From: Planctomycetota bacterium
Lineage (GTDB): Bacteria > Planctomycetota > Phycisphaerae > Phycisphaerales > Phycisphaeraceae
Direction: 5' to 3'
NCBI GenBank assembly: GCA_026386955.1
Contig: JAPLMQ010000302.1
Location: forward strand, 94,220 to 158,219
DNA: 64,000 nt
Made by a program: the position numbers and the translations under genes. Positions 8,400 through 16,332 of this stretch are shown piece by piece. Position 1 is the first letter of the stretch. The number at the start of each line of letters is the position of its first letter. Below the pieces are notes generated by a model. The model was not told the origin of the DNA and searched no databases. It worked only from the letters and a program-made list of their open reading frames with translations.

Positions 8400-8975
8400 G
8401 CGAAAATTTTCTCCCCGAAATCGAAAAAATATTTACCACCCATTTCCCAAACGGGTTGGAACGCCCACCCCTCCGGAAACGCTCAGAACGAGCCCCGCGC
8501 GGCTGGGTTAACCTGCGGGCGGCGCGCGCCGGCGCGAGAGCGGGACATTTTGTCGCCCCGTTTCGCTTCAAGAGCGCCGGCGACCACGTCCGGCCGCCAT
8601 GGTCCCGAACAGCCAAAACGGCACCAAAAATCGCAATGCGTGGATCGATCAGTGCTTACAAGAATTCGTCCCGAAACTGCTCCCAAGCCTGAACGCCAAG
8701 GTCGCGCGGCCAGCGGCGCGCCAAGCCTCGAATCGATCCCGAAGACGCACCGGACCGGTGTCGATGCGTCACCCGAGCGGAACCGCAATGGAGCGGGAGC
8801 GGCATCTTTTTGAGCATTTTCGAGGGCTGATTTCCCGCGCCAGACATAGATACCAGCGTCCGGAAAAATCCGGACAGGCGCCAAAACCCGAAAACAAAAA
8901 TAACGACTTGCGCGCCGGTGTCCGGATTCCGCCGGACGCTTGTGCGGGTCTTACGGGGGGCGAGGTTTTTTCCCA
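8400..8975 (+). repeat. Bipartite non-coding element, copy 1
   Basis: Two blocks are conserved with the 47.81-48.38 kb region. The left block (8400-8485) contains TCGAAAAAATATTTA and CCAAACGGG. The right block (8815-8972) contains AGACATAGATACCAG, two GTCCGG/CCGGAC hairpins and GTGCGGGTCTTACGGGG. The roughly 330 bases between are poorly conserved, yet the block spacing is nearly equal in the two copies. No reading frame is shared. It may be a structured RNA, a regulatory leader or a non-autonomous mobile repeat. Confidence 0.7.
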
Positions 8976-9078
8976 AAGGGTGTCCATGAGACTATTGCTG
9001 CCTGACTGCCGATAACAGGACGGGTCGTTCAGGGGTTCACCTTGGGCGAATTCCAAACACGGTCAATCACCCCCATCG

Positions 9079-10014
9079 ATGGGTCCAGAGATGAGCGAGG
9101 CGGTCCAACTCAAATCCAAGACTTTCCAGGGCGACGAGGAAGGCCCGCACTTCCTCATCACGGGCGGCGTCCACGGCGACGAGTGCGAGCCGATCTTCGC
9201 CATCCACGCGCTGACGGAACTGTTCGAGGCCAAGCAGCGCCAAGGCGACCTCGCGATGCGCGGCCGCGTCACGCTCGTGCCCTGCGTCAACGAGCCCGCC
9301 TTCTGGCGCGGGGCCCGCACCGCCGAGGACGGGCTCGACCTTGCCCGCACCTGCCCGGGCAAGCCCGACGGCTCGATCACCGAGCGCACCGCGCACGCCC
9401 TGAGCGAGCTGATCCGCTCGGCCGACTTCTACATCGACCTCCACACCGGCGGTTCGATCTACGACATCTATCCGCTCGCGGGCTACTGCCTGCACAAGGA
9501 CCCCGTCATCCTCGACCATCAGCGCCGCATGGCGGCTGCGTTCAACCTCCCGCTGGTATGGGGCACGACGCCCAACCTCAACGGCCGATCGCTCTCGGTG
9601 GCGCGCGACGCCGACGTCCCCGCGATCTACTGCGAATACGGCGGTCGCTGGAGCGGGCAGCGGCAGGACGCGACCAGCGCCTACTTCGAGGGCTGCCTCA
9701 ACGTCCTGGCCGAGGTTGGGCTGATCGACCACCCCCACGACGCCGGGCAGGTCCGCCACGTCGTCGAGGACCCGCGCGACTCCAGCGGGCATCTGCAGGT
9801 CCAGCATCCCTCGCCGATCGACGGGCTCTTCGTCCCGCTCGCCTACCTGGGCGACCTGATCGAGAAGGGCGGCGTCTTCGGCGAGGTGATCGACCCGTTC
9901 AGCGGGAAGCGCGAGGTCGTGCGGTCGCTGCAGACGGGCATCGTGCTGCTGCTGCGGGCGATGCCGACGGTGAGGAAGGGCGACGCGCTGATGGCGGTCG
10001 CGGAGAACCCGTGA
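9079..10014 (+). CDS. Succinylglutamate desuccinylase/aspartoacylase-family zinc hydrolase
   Basis: This 311-residue M14-like deacylase has zinc ligands His32 and Glu35 in GGVHGDECEP, and His122 in DLHTGG completes the H-x2-E...H triad of the AstE/ASPA family. The likely reaction is removal of an acyl group from an N-acyl amino acid, or amidohydrolysis of a small peptide. No arginine-catabolism genes are nearby, so the substrate is open. The start is uncertain: ATG 9079 or ATG 9091, neither with a good ribosome site. The preceding 1 kb holds three repeat elements. A GCCTCGCCC/GGGCGAGGC hairpin follows the gene. Confidence 0.83.
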   Translation: MGPEMSEAVQLKSKTFQGDEEGPHFLITGGVHGDECEPIFAIHALTELFEAKQRQGDLAMRGRVTLVPCVNEPAFWRGARTAEDGLDLARTCPGKPDGSITERTAHALSELIRSADFYIDLHTGGSIYDIYPLAGYCLHKDPVILDHQRRMAAAFNLPLVWGTTPNLNGRSLSVARDADVPAIYCEYGGRWSGQRQDATSAYFEGCLNVLAEVGLIDHPHDAGQVRHVVEDPRDSSGHLQVQHPSPIDGLFVPLAYLGDLIEKGGVFGEVIDPFSGKREVVRSLQTGIVLLLRAMPTVRKGDALMAVAENP

Positions 10015-10068
10015 GCGGCTCGGACGCCTCACGCCGTTGCGCGCATGGGCGTGCATCACGGAACTTCA

Positions 10069-10101
10069 GCCTCGCCCAGTTGCCCGGCTTCCGGGCGAGG
10101 C
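10069..10101 (+). terminator. Hairpin after the desuccinylase-like gene
   Basis: A perfect nine-base-pair stem GCCTCGCCC (10069-10077) and GGGCGAGGC (10093-10101) lies 55 bases after the stop codon. There is no T tract, so it may act as a factor-assisted terminator or simply protect the transcript end. Confidence 0.4.
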
Positions 10102-10162
10102 TTACGCTATCCCGCGCATGCGCACGGCGCTGCGGCGGCAACCTGTCTTGCGGGAGTGAGTC

Positions 10163-11974
10163 ATGATGATCCGGCAACGGTGGCGGGCGGTGGCGACGCT
10201 GGCGCTGGCCTGCGTGTGGGCGGCGGGCGCCCCGGCGCGGGCGGCAGAGCCGCAGGCCCAGGCGGTGCAGACGGCGCTGAACCAGGTGCCCGCCGAGGCG
10301 CCGATCGTCGTGCTCATGCCCAACCTCGCGGGCCTGAGCCAAAAGCTGCTGATGCTCAATGACGCGCTGGCGCTGAAGCTGCCTTACCTCAGCGACTCCC
10401 TCGCGGAGCTGAAGATGACGCTCGGGGCCTCGCGCGGGATGCGCGACGACGGGCCGCTGATGATCGTTCCCACGGGCATCGGCGCCAAGGCCGGCAACGA
10501 AGCCCCGCCGATGCTGGTCTTCTTCCCCGTCTCGGACTACGCGGCCTTCGTAGGCAACTACAACGGCAACCCCGCCGACGCGGTCGCGTCGCTGGTGCTG
10601 CCCGGGCAGAGGCCCGGCTTCGCCCGCAAGCTCGAGGGCTTCGCGCTGGTGAGCCCGAGCAAGCAGGCGGTGGAGGCCTACAAGCCCGGCAACGCCGCCG
10701 CGGCGTGGAACACCTCGCTGGGCAAGCTCGCGGCCCCGTACCTCGCGTCGAGCGACGCGATGCTGCTGATGAACGTCGCCGCGATGTCGCCTCGGCTGAT
10801 CCCCATGTTCACGGAAGAGATGGCCGACGCCCGCGCCCGCGCCGAGACGGCCGACGGCACCCCGCAGGCCCGCGCGTCGGCCCGCTCCGCGCAGGAGATG
10901 TTCAACGGGATCGTCATGCCTTGGCTGCGCGACACGTCTGGCGCGCTGGTCGCCCTGGAGATCGCCGAGGACGGCGTCGCCCTCACCACCACCACGCAGT
11001 TCAAGCCCGGCTCGCCCCTGGCGGCGATCTACGGCACGGGCGGCGAGTCGGCGCCGCTGCTCGGGCGGCTGGCCAACCAGGGATTCGTCCTCGCCGGGGC
11101 CATCAACACGCAGGGCTTGGCGGTCCAGCAGATCGCCGACGGCTTGGTCGCCCGCGCCGCCGCCGGCGGGGGTGGGCCGATGGTCGACCTGCTCAAGCGG
11201 GCCGTCCCGATCGCCGTCGGAGCCAAGGGCTTCGGCACGGTCTACTACATCCCCCAGGCGGGCGGGGCCGTCGGCACGCTGCTCACCGGCGTGACGATCA
11301 TGGAGTCGGCCGACGCCAAGGGGCTGCTGGCGACTTGCCGGAAGTTCATCGAGGACCTCAACGACGTGAAGGTGCCGATCGCCGTCGACGCCGCGGGGGC
11401 GAAGGCCGGCGCGGGCGCGGGGGTGATCACCTACAAGACCGGCTATCTGCCCGCGTTTCTTCAGATGGAGGGCGTGGCCGCCGACCAGTACAAGGTCAAC
11501 TTTGAATTGCCGCCGTCGGTGAGCGAGGGCATGGGCAAGTACGGCCCGGTGGTCATGATGCTCGGCGGCTCGGGCCAGGGCGGCTACCTCGCGCCGACGG
11601 GCAACTACGTGATGATGACCTCGGTGACCGATTCGCAGCTCGTGCGGCAGGCGCTCCAGTCGGCCCGCGTCGAGACGGGGCTGGGCACCAATCCGCTGGT
11701 GACGCAGGTGCGCGGACGGCTGACGCCCAAGCCCTCGGCCGAGGCTTACCTCAGCGTGCAGGGCGTGGTCCGCTCGATCAACCCGGTGATGTCGATGCTT
11801 GCCATGCCGGCGATGACGGTGCCCGCCGACATGCCGCCGATCGGCGCGGGGGCGACGCTGCAGAACAACGCCATCGCGGCGAGGCTGTTCCTGCCGACGC
11901 CCGTGCTGCGCTGGGTTCGCGACATGACGCGTCCGCCTGAAGCCGAGGGCGCCGCGCCGCCCTCGGCGAAGTGA
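10163..11974 (+). CDS. Exported protein of unknown function (603 residues)
   Basis: I do not recognise the family. A signal peptide is clear: MIRQRWR, then a hydrophobic Ala/Leu run ending APARAAEP. The mature part is Ala/Gly-rich with several segments like LMPNLAGLSQKLLMLNDAL (near 50) and repeated set-points such as VVLMPNL, GALVALEIAEDG and ARLFLPTP. It resembles in style the large planctomycete periplasmic proteins of the DUF3352 kind, but I cannot confirm that. There are no cysteines typical of heme or metal sites and no membrane spans after the signal. ATGATG at 10163 gives two possible starts. It may be co-expressed with the glycosidase-like gene 95 bases downstream. Confidence 0.75.
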   Translation: MMIRQRWRAVATLALACVWAAGAPARAAEPQAQAVQTALNQVPAEAPIVVLMPNLAGLSQKLLMLNDALALKLPYLSDSLAELKMTLGASRGMRDDGPLMIVPTGIGAKAGNEAPPMLVFFPVSDYAAFVGNYNGNPADAVASLVLPGQRPGFARKLEGFALVSPSKQAVEAYKPGNAAAAWNTSLGKLAAPYLASSDAMLLMNVAAMSPRLIPMFTEEMADARARAETADGTPQARASARSAQEMFNGIVMPWLRDTSGALVALEIAEDGVALTTTTQFKPGSPLAAIYGTGGESAPLLGRLANQGFVLAGAINTQGLAVQQIADGLVARAAAGGGGPMVDLLKRAVPIAVGAKGFGTVYYIPQAGGAVGTLLTGVTIMESADAKGLLATCRKFIEDLNDVKVPIAVDAAGAKAGAGAGVITYKTGYLPAFLQMEGVAADQYKVNFELPPSVSEGMGKYGPVVMMLGGSGQGGYLAPTGNYVMMTSVTDSQLVRQALQSARVETGLGTNPLVTQVRGRLTPKPSAEAYLSVQGVVRSINPVMSMLAMPAMTVPADMPPIGAGATLQNNAIAARLFLPTPVLRWVRDMTRPPEAEGAAPPSAK

Positions 11975-12069
11975 CTACAGCCAAAGTGATCCGGCCAAAT
12001 TGACCCGGCCTCGACCGGGCCGAGCAGCATCGTCCCTCTTCCCGTTTCCCCCGCCCGCGAGGTCCGCCC

Positions 12070-13236
12070 TTGCTTCAAGACCGCTTGTTTCGCTGGTTGC
12101 CCGCCGTCGCGGGAATCGTCTACGCGCTCTCGATCCTGGGCGCGATGGCCGCCGGGCCCGCCGCCTCGGCGCCGGGCGGATCTGCCGGCGCGAACGCCAC
12201 CGCCCCGGTGACCTCGGCGGCTTCCGGAGCGCTCGCCAAGCTGCCGCACCCGGTCGTCGGCTTCGCGATCAACTTCCACCACACCGAGCAACTCGACGAC
12301 CATCTCAAGGCCATCGACGAGATGGCGGCCATGGGCTTCAACACCGTCGAGATCCTCACGCCCGCCTTCCAGCGCGACGGGGCCGCGACCGACATCAAGG
12401 TCGACGTCTCCCCCGGCCAGAGTCCCCGGCGCGAGGACCTCATCAAGCTCCTCAAACACGCCCGCGACAAGGGGCTGACGACCAAGCTGATGCCGCTGGT
12501 GCTCTTCAGCAACCCGCGCGGGAACGAGTGGCGGGGCAAGATCCAGCCCGAGCAGTGGGACCCCTGGTGGCAGGCCTACCGCAAGAACATCGACCACTTC
12601 GTCGACATCGCCAATGAGGCCCACGTCACCATCTTCAGCGTCGGCTCCGAACTGCTCACCACCGAGAAGCAGACCGACCGCTGGAACGCCCTGATCGACC
12701 ACGTCCGCAAGCGCTTCCCCGGGCTGCTCTCCTACTCGACCAACTGGGACCACTACCACGTGCCGACCTTCTGGAAGAGGCTCGACATGATCGGGATCAA
12801 CGGCTACTGGGATCTGACGACGCTCGCGAAGAGCGACCCGCCCGAGGCCCAGGCCCTCGCCCAGCGCTGGCGCGAGATCCGCACGCAGGTCCTCGACTTC
12901 GCCGCCACGCAGGACAAGCCCGTCCTCATGACCGAGATCGGCTACCCCACGCTCCCCTGGGCCCTCAAGGACCCCTGGAACTACGTCAACACCAACAACT
13001 CCACGCCCGACCCCAAGGCGCAGCTCGCGGGGTTCAAGGCCTTCTTCTCCGCGTGGAGCGACCTGCTCGCCAAGCCCGACCCGAGCCGCTTCGTGGGCGT
13101 CTGCTTCTTCGAGTGGGACGTCTACCACAGCGGCGGCGAGGACGACACCGGCTACGGCGTCCGCGGCAAGCCGACGTACGACCTGCTCAAGGATTGGTTG
13201 AAGCAGCGCGAGGACCTGAGCGCCAAGACCCCATGA
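12070..13236 (+). CDS. GH113-like TIM-barrel glycoside hydrolase, exported
   Basis: This 388-residue protein begins at TTG 12070 (GAGG eight bases upstream; no ATG fits). Residues 1-28 form a signal peptide or anchor, followed by a low-complexity Ala/Gly/Ser linker to about residue 57. The remainder is a (beta/alpha)8 barrel resembling family GH113 mannanase-like enzymes. The expected acid/base Glu is in SVGSELLTTE and the nucleophile Glu in MTEIGYPT, with aromatic and Asn residues (STNWDHYH, GINGYWDL) lining the cleft. It probably hydrolyses a beta-mannan or similar glycan outside the cytoplasm. A terminator follows. Confidence 0.8.
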   Translation: MLQDRLFRWLPAVAGIVYALSILGAMAAGPAASAPGGSAGANATAPVTSAASGALAKLPHPVVGFAINFHHTEQLDDHLKAIDEMAAMGFNTVEILTPAFQRDGAATDIKVDVSPGQSPRREDLIKLLKHARDKGLTTKLMPLVLFSNPRGNEWRGKIQPEQWDPWWQAYRKNIDHFVDIANEAHVTIFSVGSELLTTEKQTDRWNALIDHVRKRFPGLLSYSTNWDHYHVPTFWKRLDMIGINGYWDLTTLAKSDPPEAQALAQRWREIRTQVLDFAATQDKPVLMTEIGYPTLPWALKDPWNYVNTNNSTPDPKAQLAGFKAFFSAWSDLLAKPDPSRFVGVCFFEWDVYHSGGEDDTGYGVRGKPTYDLLKDWLKQREDLSAKTP

Positions 13237-13244
13237 CGCATCCC

Positions 13245-13273
13245 AAAGCCCAGGCCCCGCCTGCCTGGGTTTT
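13245..13273 (+). terminator. Terminator between the GH113-like gene and purD
   Basis: Stem CCCAGGC/GCCTGGG (13249-13255 and 13263-13269) with a seven-base loop is followed by four T. The sequence matches the stem near 3.55 kb and the arms near 41.2 kb, so terminators in this genome share a common building block. Confidence 0.65.
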
Positions 13274-13311
13274 CACGCGTCGATCCATCCACTTCTCCCC
13301 GCCGCACCTGC

Positions 13312-13323
13312 TATATTCCCGCC
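13312..13323 (+). promoter_or_regulatory. -10 box abutting purD (possible leaderless promoter)
   Basis: TATATT (13312-13317) is followed by CCCGCC and the purD ATG at 13324. No Shine-Dalgarno lies between them, and transcription would start at about the ATG. The layout is the same as at holB and the PH-domain gene. Confidence 0.5.
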
Positions 13324-14652
13324 ATGAATGTCCTTGTCATCGGCAGCGGCGGGCGCGAACACGCGCTGGGTTGGAAGCTCAAGCAGTCTCCCCGGTGCGG
13401 CAAGCTCTTCTTCACTCCCGGCAACGGCGGCACGTCCTTCTTGGGGACCAACGTCGCCCTCTTCAACGACAAGGTCGACACCAAGACCGTCGACGCCATC
13501 GACTACTTCTGCAGGCAGAACCAGGTCGAGCTGATCGTCATCGGCCCTGAGGACCCGCTCGCCGCGGGGCTCGCCGACCGCCTCGCCAAGCCGGGCCGGA
13601 CGGTCTTCGGCCCCGTCGCCGCCGCCGCCCGCCTCGAGGCCGACAAGGCCTACTGCAAGCAGCTCCTGCGCAACGCCTCGATCCCCACCGCCGAAGCACG
13701 CATCTTCACCAACCACTCGGCCGCGCTCGCCTACGTGCAGAGCCGCGAGACCCCCGTGGTCGTCAAGGCGGCCGGGCTCGCCAAGGGCAAGGGCGTCGTG
13801 GTCTGCGACGACGCCGCCCAGGCCCAGGACGCCGTCAACCTCATCATGCGAGACCACGCCTTCGGCGAGGCGGGCGACACCATCGTCGTCGAGGAGCGAC
13901 TCGTCGGGCAGGAGGTCTCCCTCCTCGCGCTCGTCGACGGACGCAACATCTTCGTCCTCGAGCCCGCGCAGGACCACAAGCAGATCGGCGAGGGCGACGT
14001 CGGCCCCAACACCGGCGGCATGGGCTCCTACTCGCCCACGCCCCTGATCGACGACGCCTTGATGGCCGTGATCGAGAGCCAGATCCTCGTCCCCACCGTC
14101 GACGCCCTGCGCCGCGAGGGCGTGGAGTACCGCGGCGTGCTCTATGCCGGGCTCATGCTCACCGCCGGCGGGCCCAAGGTGCTGGAGTTCAACTGCCGCT
14201 TCGGCGACCCCGAGACGCAGACGCTCATGCTCCGCCTCAAGGGCGACCTGCTGGAGATCATGCTCGCCGTCGCCGGCCCCGGGCCCTCCTCGGCCGGGCA
14301 AGGCTCGCCCGCGAACTGGCCCAAGCTCGACGAGGTCGACCTCTCGTGGGACCCGCGCTGCTCGGTCTGCGTGGTCATGGCCAGCGGCGGCTACCCCGGC
14401 GACTACAAGAAGGGCATCCCCATCACGGGCATCGAGGCCGCGAACGCGCTGGAGGGCGTCCGCGTCTTCCACGCCGGAACGACCACGACCCGCGACGGCA
14501 CGCTGGTCACCGCGGGCGGACGCGTGCTGAACGTCTGCGCCGTGGGGGCCGACCTCAAGGAGGCGCAGGCCCGGGCGAACGCCGCCTGCGCGAAGATCCA
14601 TTTCGAGGGCGCGCAATACCGCCGCGACATCGGCTTCCGCGTGATGAAGTGA
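13324..14652 (+). CDS. purD: Phosphoribosylamine--glycine ligase
   Basis: PurD joins phosphoribosylamine and glycine to GAR with ATP, the second step of purine synthesis. At 442 residues it is close to the usual 425-430. The N-terminal motif VLVIGSGGREHALGWKL, then GPEDPLAAGLAD, the ATP-grasp segments KAAGLAKGKGVVV, NTGGMGSYSPTP and EFNCRFGDPETQ are all present in order, so the enzyme looks intact. The start at 13324 matches the family N-terminus exactly. There is no ribosome-binding site, and a -10-like TATATT lies six bases upstream. A small zinc-ribbon gene follows after 35 bases and may share the transcript. Confidence 0.97.
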   Translation: MNVLVIGSGGREHALGWKLKQSPRCGKLFFTPGNGGTSFLGTNVALFNDKVDTKTVDAIDYFCRQNQVELIVIGPEDPLAAGLADRLAKPGRTVFGPVAAAARLEADKAYCKQLLRNASIPTAEARIFTNHSAALAYVQSRETPVVVKAAGLAKGKGVVVCDDAAQAQDAVNLIMRDHAFGEAGDTIVVEERLVGQEVSLLALVDGRNIFVLEPAQDHKQIGEGDVGPNTGGMGSYSPTPLIDDALMAVIESQILVPTVDALRREGVEYRGVLYAGLMLTAGGPKVLEFNCRFGDPETQTLMLRLKGDLLEIMLAVAGPGPSSAGQGSPANWPKLDEVDLSWDPRCSVCVVMASGGYPGDYKKGIPITGIEAANALEGVRVFHAGTTTTRDGTLVTAGGRVLNVCAVGADLKEAQARANAACAKIHFEGAQYRRDIGFRVMK

Positions 14653-14687
14653 GGAACGTGGGCTGATGGGCGCGGAGGGGGATCCCT

Positions 14688-15029
14688 GTGACGCGCGATG
14701 GATTCGGCTTCCTTTTCAAGATCAGCCTCGGCCTGCTTTTCTGGGGCGCCGTCTGGGAATTCTGGGAACGGTGGACGAGGGTCTCGGCTGCTGCCGCTTC
14801 CTTTCTCCCATGTGGCTTGACGCTGATCACCGTGGGATCGTTGGGCGTGTTCTGCTTTGGCGTGGGGTATCTGCTCCATCGGCGCCGGCCTCGGCCAGGC
14901 GTTTGCGGCAAATGCGGATATGACTTGCGCGCAAGCAAGGGCACCTGCCCCGAGTGCGGCCAGCCGATCGTTGACGTCGTGGATTGGCGTCCCGGCCCCT
15001 TTTTACCGCATGACAAGCGGAAGCCTTGA
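14688..15029 (+). CDS. Small membrane protein with C-terminal zinc ribbon
   Basis: This 113-residue protein starts at GTG 14688, supported by GGAGGG eight bases upstream. Two membrane segments (about 8-25 and 38-63) are followed by an arginine-rich turn and a four-cysteine zinc ribbon, CGKCGYDLR...CPECG (about 73-94). That ribbon is a frequent signature of small planctomycete membrane proteins of unknown function. It lies directly downstream of purD. The stop is 27 bases from the convergent sufT stop, with no room for a separate terminator. Confidence 0.75.
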   Translation: MTRDGFGFLFKISLGLLFWGAVWEFWERWTRVSAAAASFLPCGLTLITVGSLGVFCFGVGYLLHRRRPRPGVCGKCGYDLRASKGTCPECGQPIVDVVDWRPGPFLPHDKRKP

Positions 15030-15056
15030 AACGGGGCGCGATCGCGTTCCCGCACT

Positions 15057-15464
15057 TCACTCCATCCCCAGCGCCAGCTTCGCGTCCTCGCTCATCATTC
15101 CCTTCTCCCACGGCGGGTCCCACACGACCAGCACCAGCGCGCTGTCGATCTCCGCGACCAGTTCCAGCTCGCGCTTGATCGTTTCGGGGATCGTCTCCGC
15201 CTCGGGGCAGTGGGGCGAGGTCAGTGTCATCGTCACCACCACCCGTCGCTTGGCGGGGTCGTGCTCGATCTTGTAGATGAGCCCCAGGTCGTAGATGTTG
15301 ACGGGGATCTCGGGGTCGAAGACGCGGCGCAGCGCGGCCTTGATCTTCTCGTCCGTGGTCTGCGGCGCCTTCGCGTCGCCCGTGGCGGTCTCGCCCATCG
15401 TCGTGGCCCCTTTCAGCTCCGGCGGCCAGATGCGTTTTGTTTGCGGTTGGTGTGGATCGGTCAT
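15057..15464 (-). CDS. sufT: MIP18-family iron-sulfur assembly protein SufT
   Basis: This 135-residue protein of the MIP18/DUF59 family assists maturation or transfer of Fe-S clusters. The core (about 38-130) shows VFDPEIPVNIYDLGLIY, TLTSPHCPEAETIP with its conserved cysteine, and VVWDPPWEKGMMSEDAK, all typical. The first 35 residues are extra and polar. An internal ATG at codon 23 (TMGETA) would give a shorter form. It is the last gene of the suf operon, 227 bases after sufU, with a palindromic TTAGCCGGA element inserted in the gap, so it may be transcribed less or have its own promoter. Confidence 0.88.
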   Translation of the reverse strand: MTDPHQPQTKRIWPPELKGATTMGETATGDAKAPQTTDEKIKAALRRVFDPEIPVNIYDLGLIYKIEHDPAKRRVVVTMTLTSPHCPEAETIPETIKRELELVAEIDSALVLVVWDPPWEKGMMSEDAKLALGME

Positions 15465-15493
15465 CGTCGACCTCGTCTATCCGGATGCCCGTC

Positions 15494-15677
15494 TTGTTAG
15501 CCGGAAGCGCAAGCGACGGGACAGGGGTGCTCCAGATCTCGGCCCGGTTGAACTGCAACGATCGCGTCCAATGGGCCATCGCAGCATGCTCGCCGCGGCG
15601 GACGGATCATTCGCGTGCTCCGGCGGGGTCGTGCATTGATCGACCCCTGTCCCGTCGCTTGCGCTTCCGGCTAACAA
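15494..15677. repeat. TTAGCCGGA palindromic element, copy 2, between sufU and sufT
   Basis: Outer arms TTGTTAGCCGGAAGCGCAAG and CTTGCGCTTCCGGCTAACAA pair perfectly and continue through CGACGGGACAGGGGT. The centre is unrelated to the other copies. It sits 13 bases after the sufU stop, inside an otherwise co-directional operon. Confidence 0.88.
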
Positions 15678-15690
15678 GATGACGCCTTCA

Positions 15691-16164
15691 TCATTCCGTC
15701 GTCACCTTCCCGCCGTCCTCCAGCGCCACCTTGAACGTGTGCCAAGGAAGCGTCGCGCACTTCACGCGGATCGGGTACTTCCGCACGCCGGCGAAGACCA
15801 CGAGCTTCCCGAGCCTCTCCTCTTCGCCGTCCTGCGCGGCCGCGTCCGTCAGCAGATGGTGGAACTCCTCGAACAATCGCCGCGCCTCCGCGATCGGCTT
15901 TCCCTTCACCGCCTGCGTGAGCATCGAAGCGGAGGCGGTGCAGATCGCGCAGCCCTTGCCGGTGAAGGCCGCGTCGGCGACACGGTCGCCCTCGAGCTTC
16001 ACTTCGATCGTCACGCGGTCGCCGCACAAGGGGTTGAACCCCTCGGCCTTGCCGTCGGCCTTCTCCAGCGCCCGGAAGTTCCGCGGTCGCCTGCCGTGGT
16101 CGAGGATGACCTGTTGGTACAGGTCGTCGAGGTCCTGCAGATCGTCGGCTTGGTGCTGGGTCAT
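15691..16164 (-). CDS. sufU: Fe-S cluster scaffold SufU
   Basis: This 157-residue IscU-like protein works with SufS as a zinc-dependent sulfur acceptor or scaffold. The three conserved cysteines are at 47 (PLCGD), 75 (GCAIC) and 136 (RVKCATLPW), with a further one at 72. The SufU-type spacer of about 20 residues between the second and third conserved cysteines (region 80-120) separates it from IscU. TLPWHTF after the last cysteine is the SufU hallmark. It is fourth to fifth in a sufBCDSUT order, separated from sufS by a 150-bp palindromic element. Confidence 0.94.
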   Translation of the reverse strand: MTQHQADDLQDLDDLYQQVILDHGRRPRNFRALEKADGKAEGFNPLCGDRVTIEVKLEGDRVADAAFTGKGCAICTASASMLTQAVKGKPIAEARRLFEEFHHLLTDAAAQDGEEERLGKLVVFAGVRKYPIRVKCATLPWHTFKVALEDGGKVTTE

Positions 16165-16176
16165 GGAACTCCTCGC

Positions 16177-16326
16177 CTTGTAGGGTGGGTTGAGCGGTAC
16201 CCCCGGAAACCGCGAAGCCCACCGGTTGGGCGCTCAATCCGCGTTGATCGACGAATCACTCGGCATCACGGCCACACACGCCTCTCCGGTGGGCTTCGTC
16301 GGGTACGACTCAACCCACCCTACAAG
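16177..16326. repeat. TAGGGTGGGT palindromic element, copy 1, between sufS and sufU
   Basis: The left arm CTTGTAGGGTGGGTTGAGCG and right arm CAACCCACCCTACAAG form the ends. An inner pair (GCGAAGCCCACCGG with CCGGTGGGCTTCGTC) extends the fold. It fills almost all of the 168-base gap between sufU and sufS. Relatives lie at 46626-46960 and 59095-59234. Confidence 0.88.
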
Positions 16327-16332
16327 TCGTCC

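Noticed and set aside
8599..9015. A 138-codon frame within bipartite element copy 1, considered as a gene
   Set aside because: The second copy does not preserve the frame; conserved blocks are hairpins with indel differences incompatible with coding.
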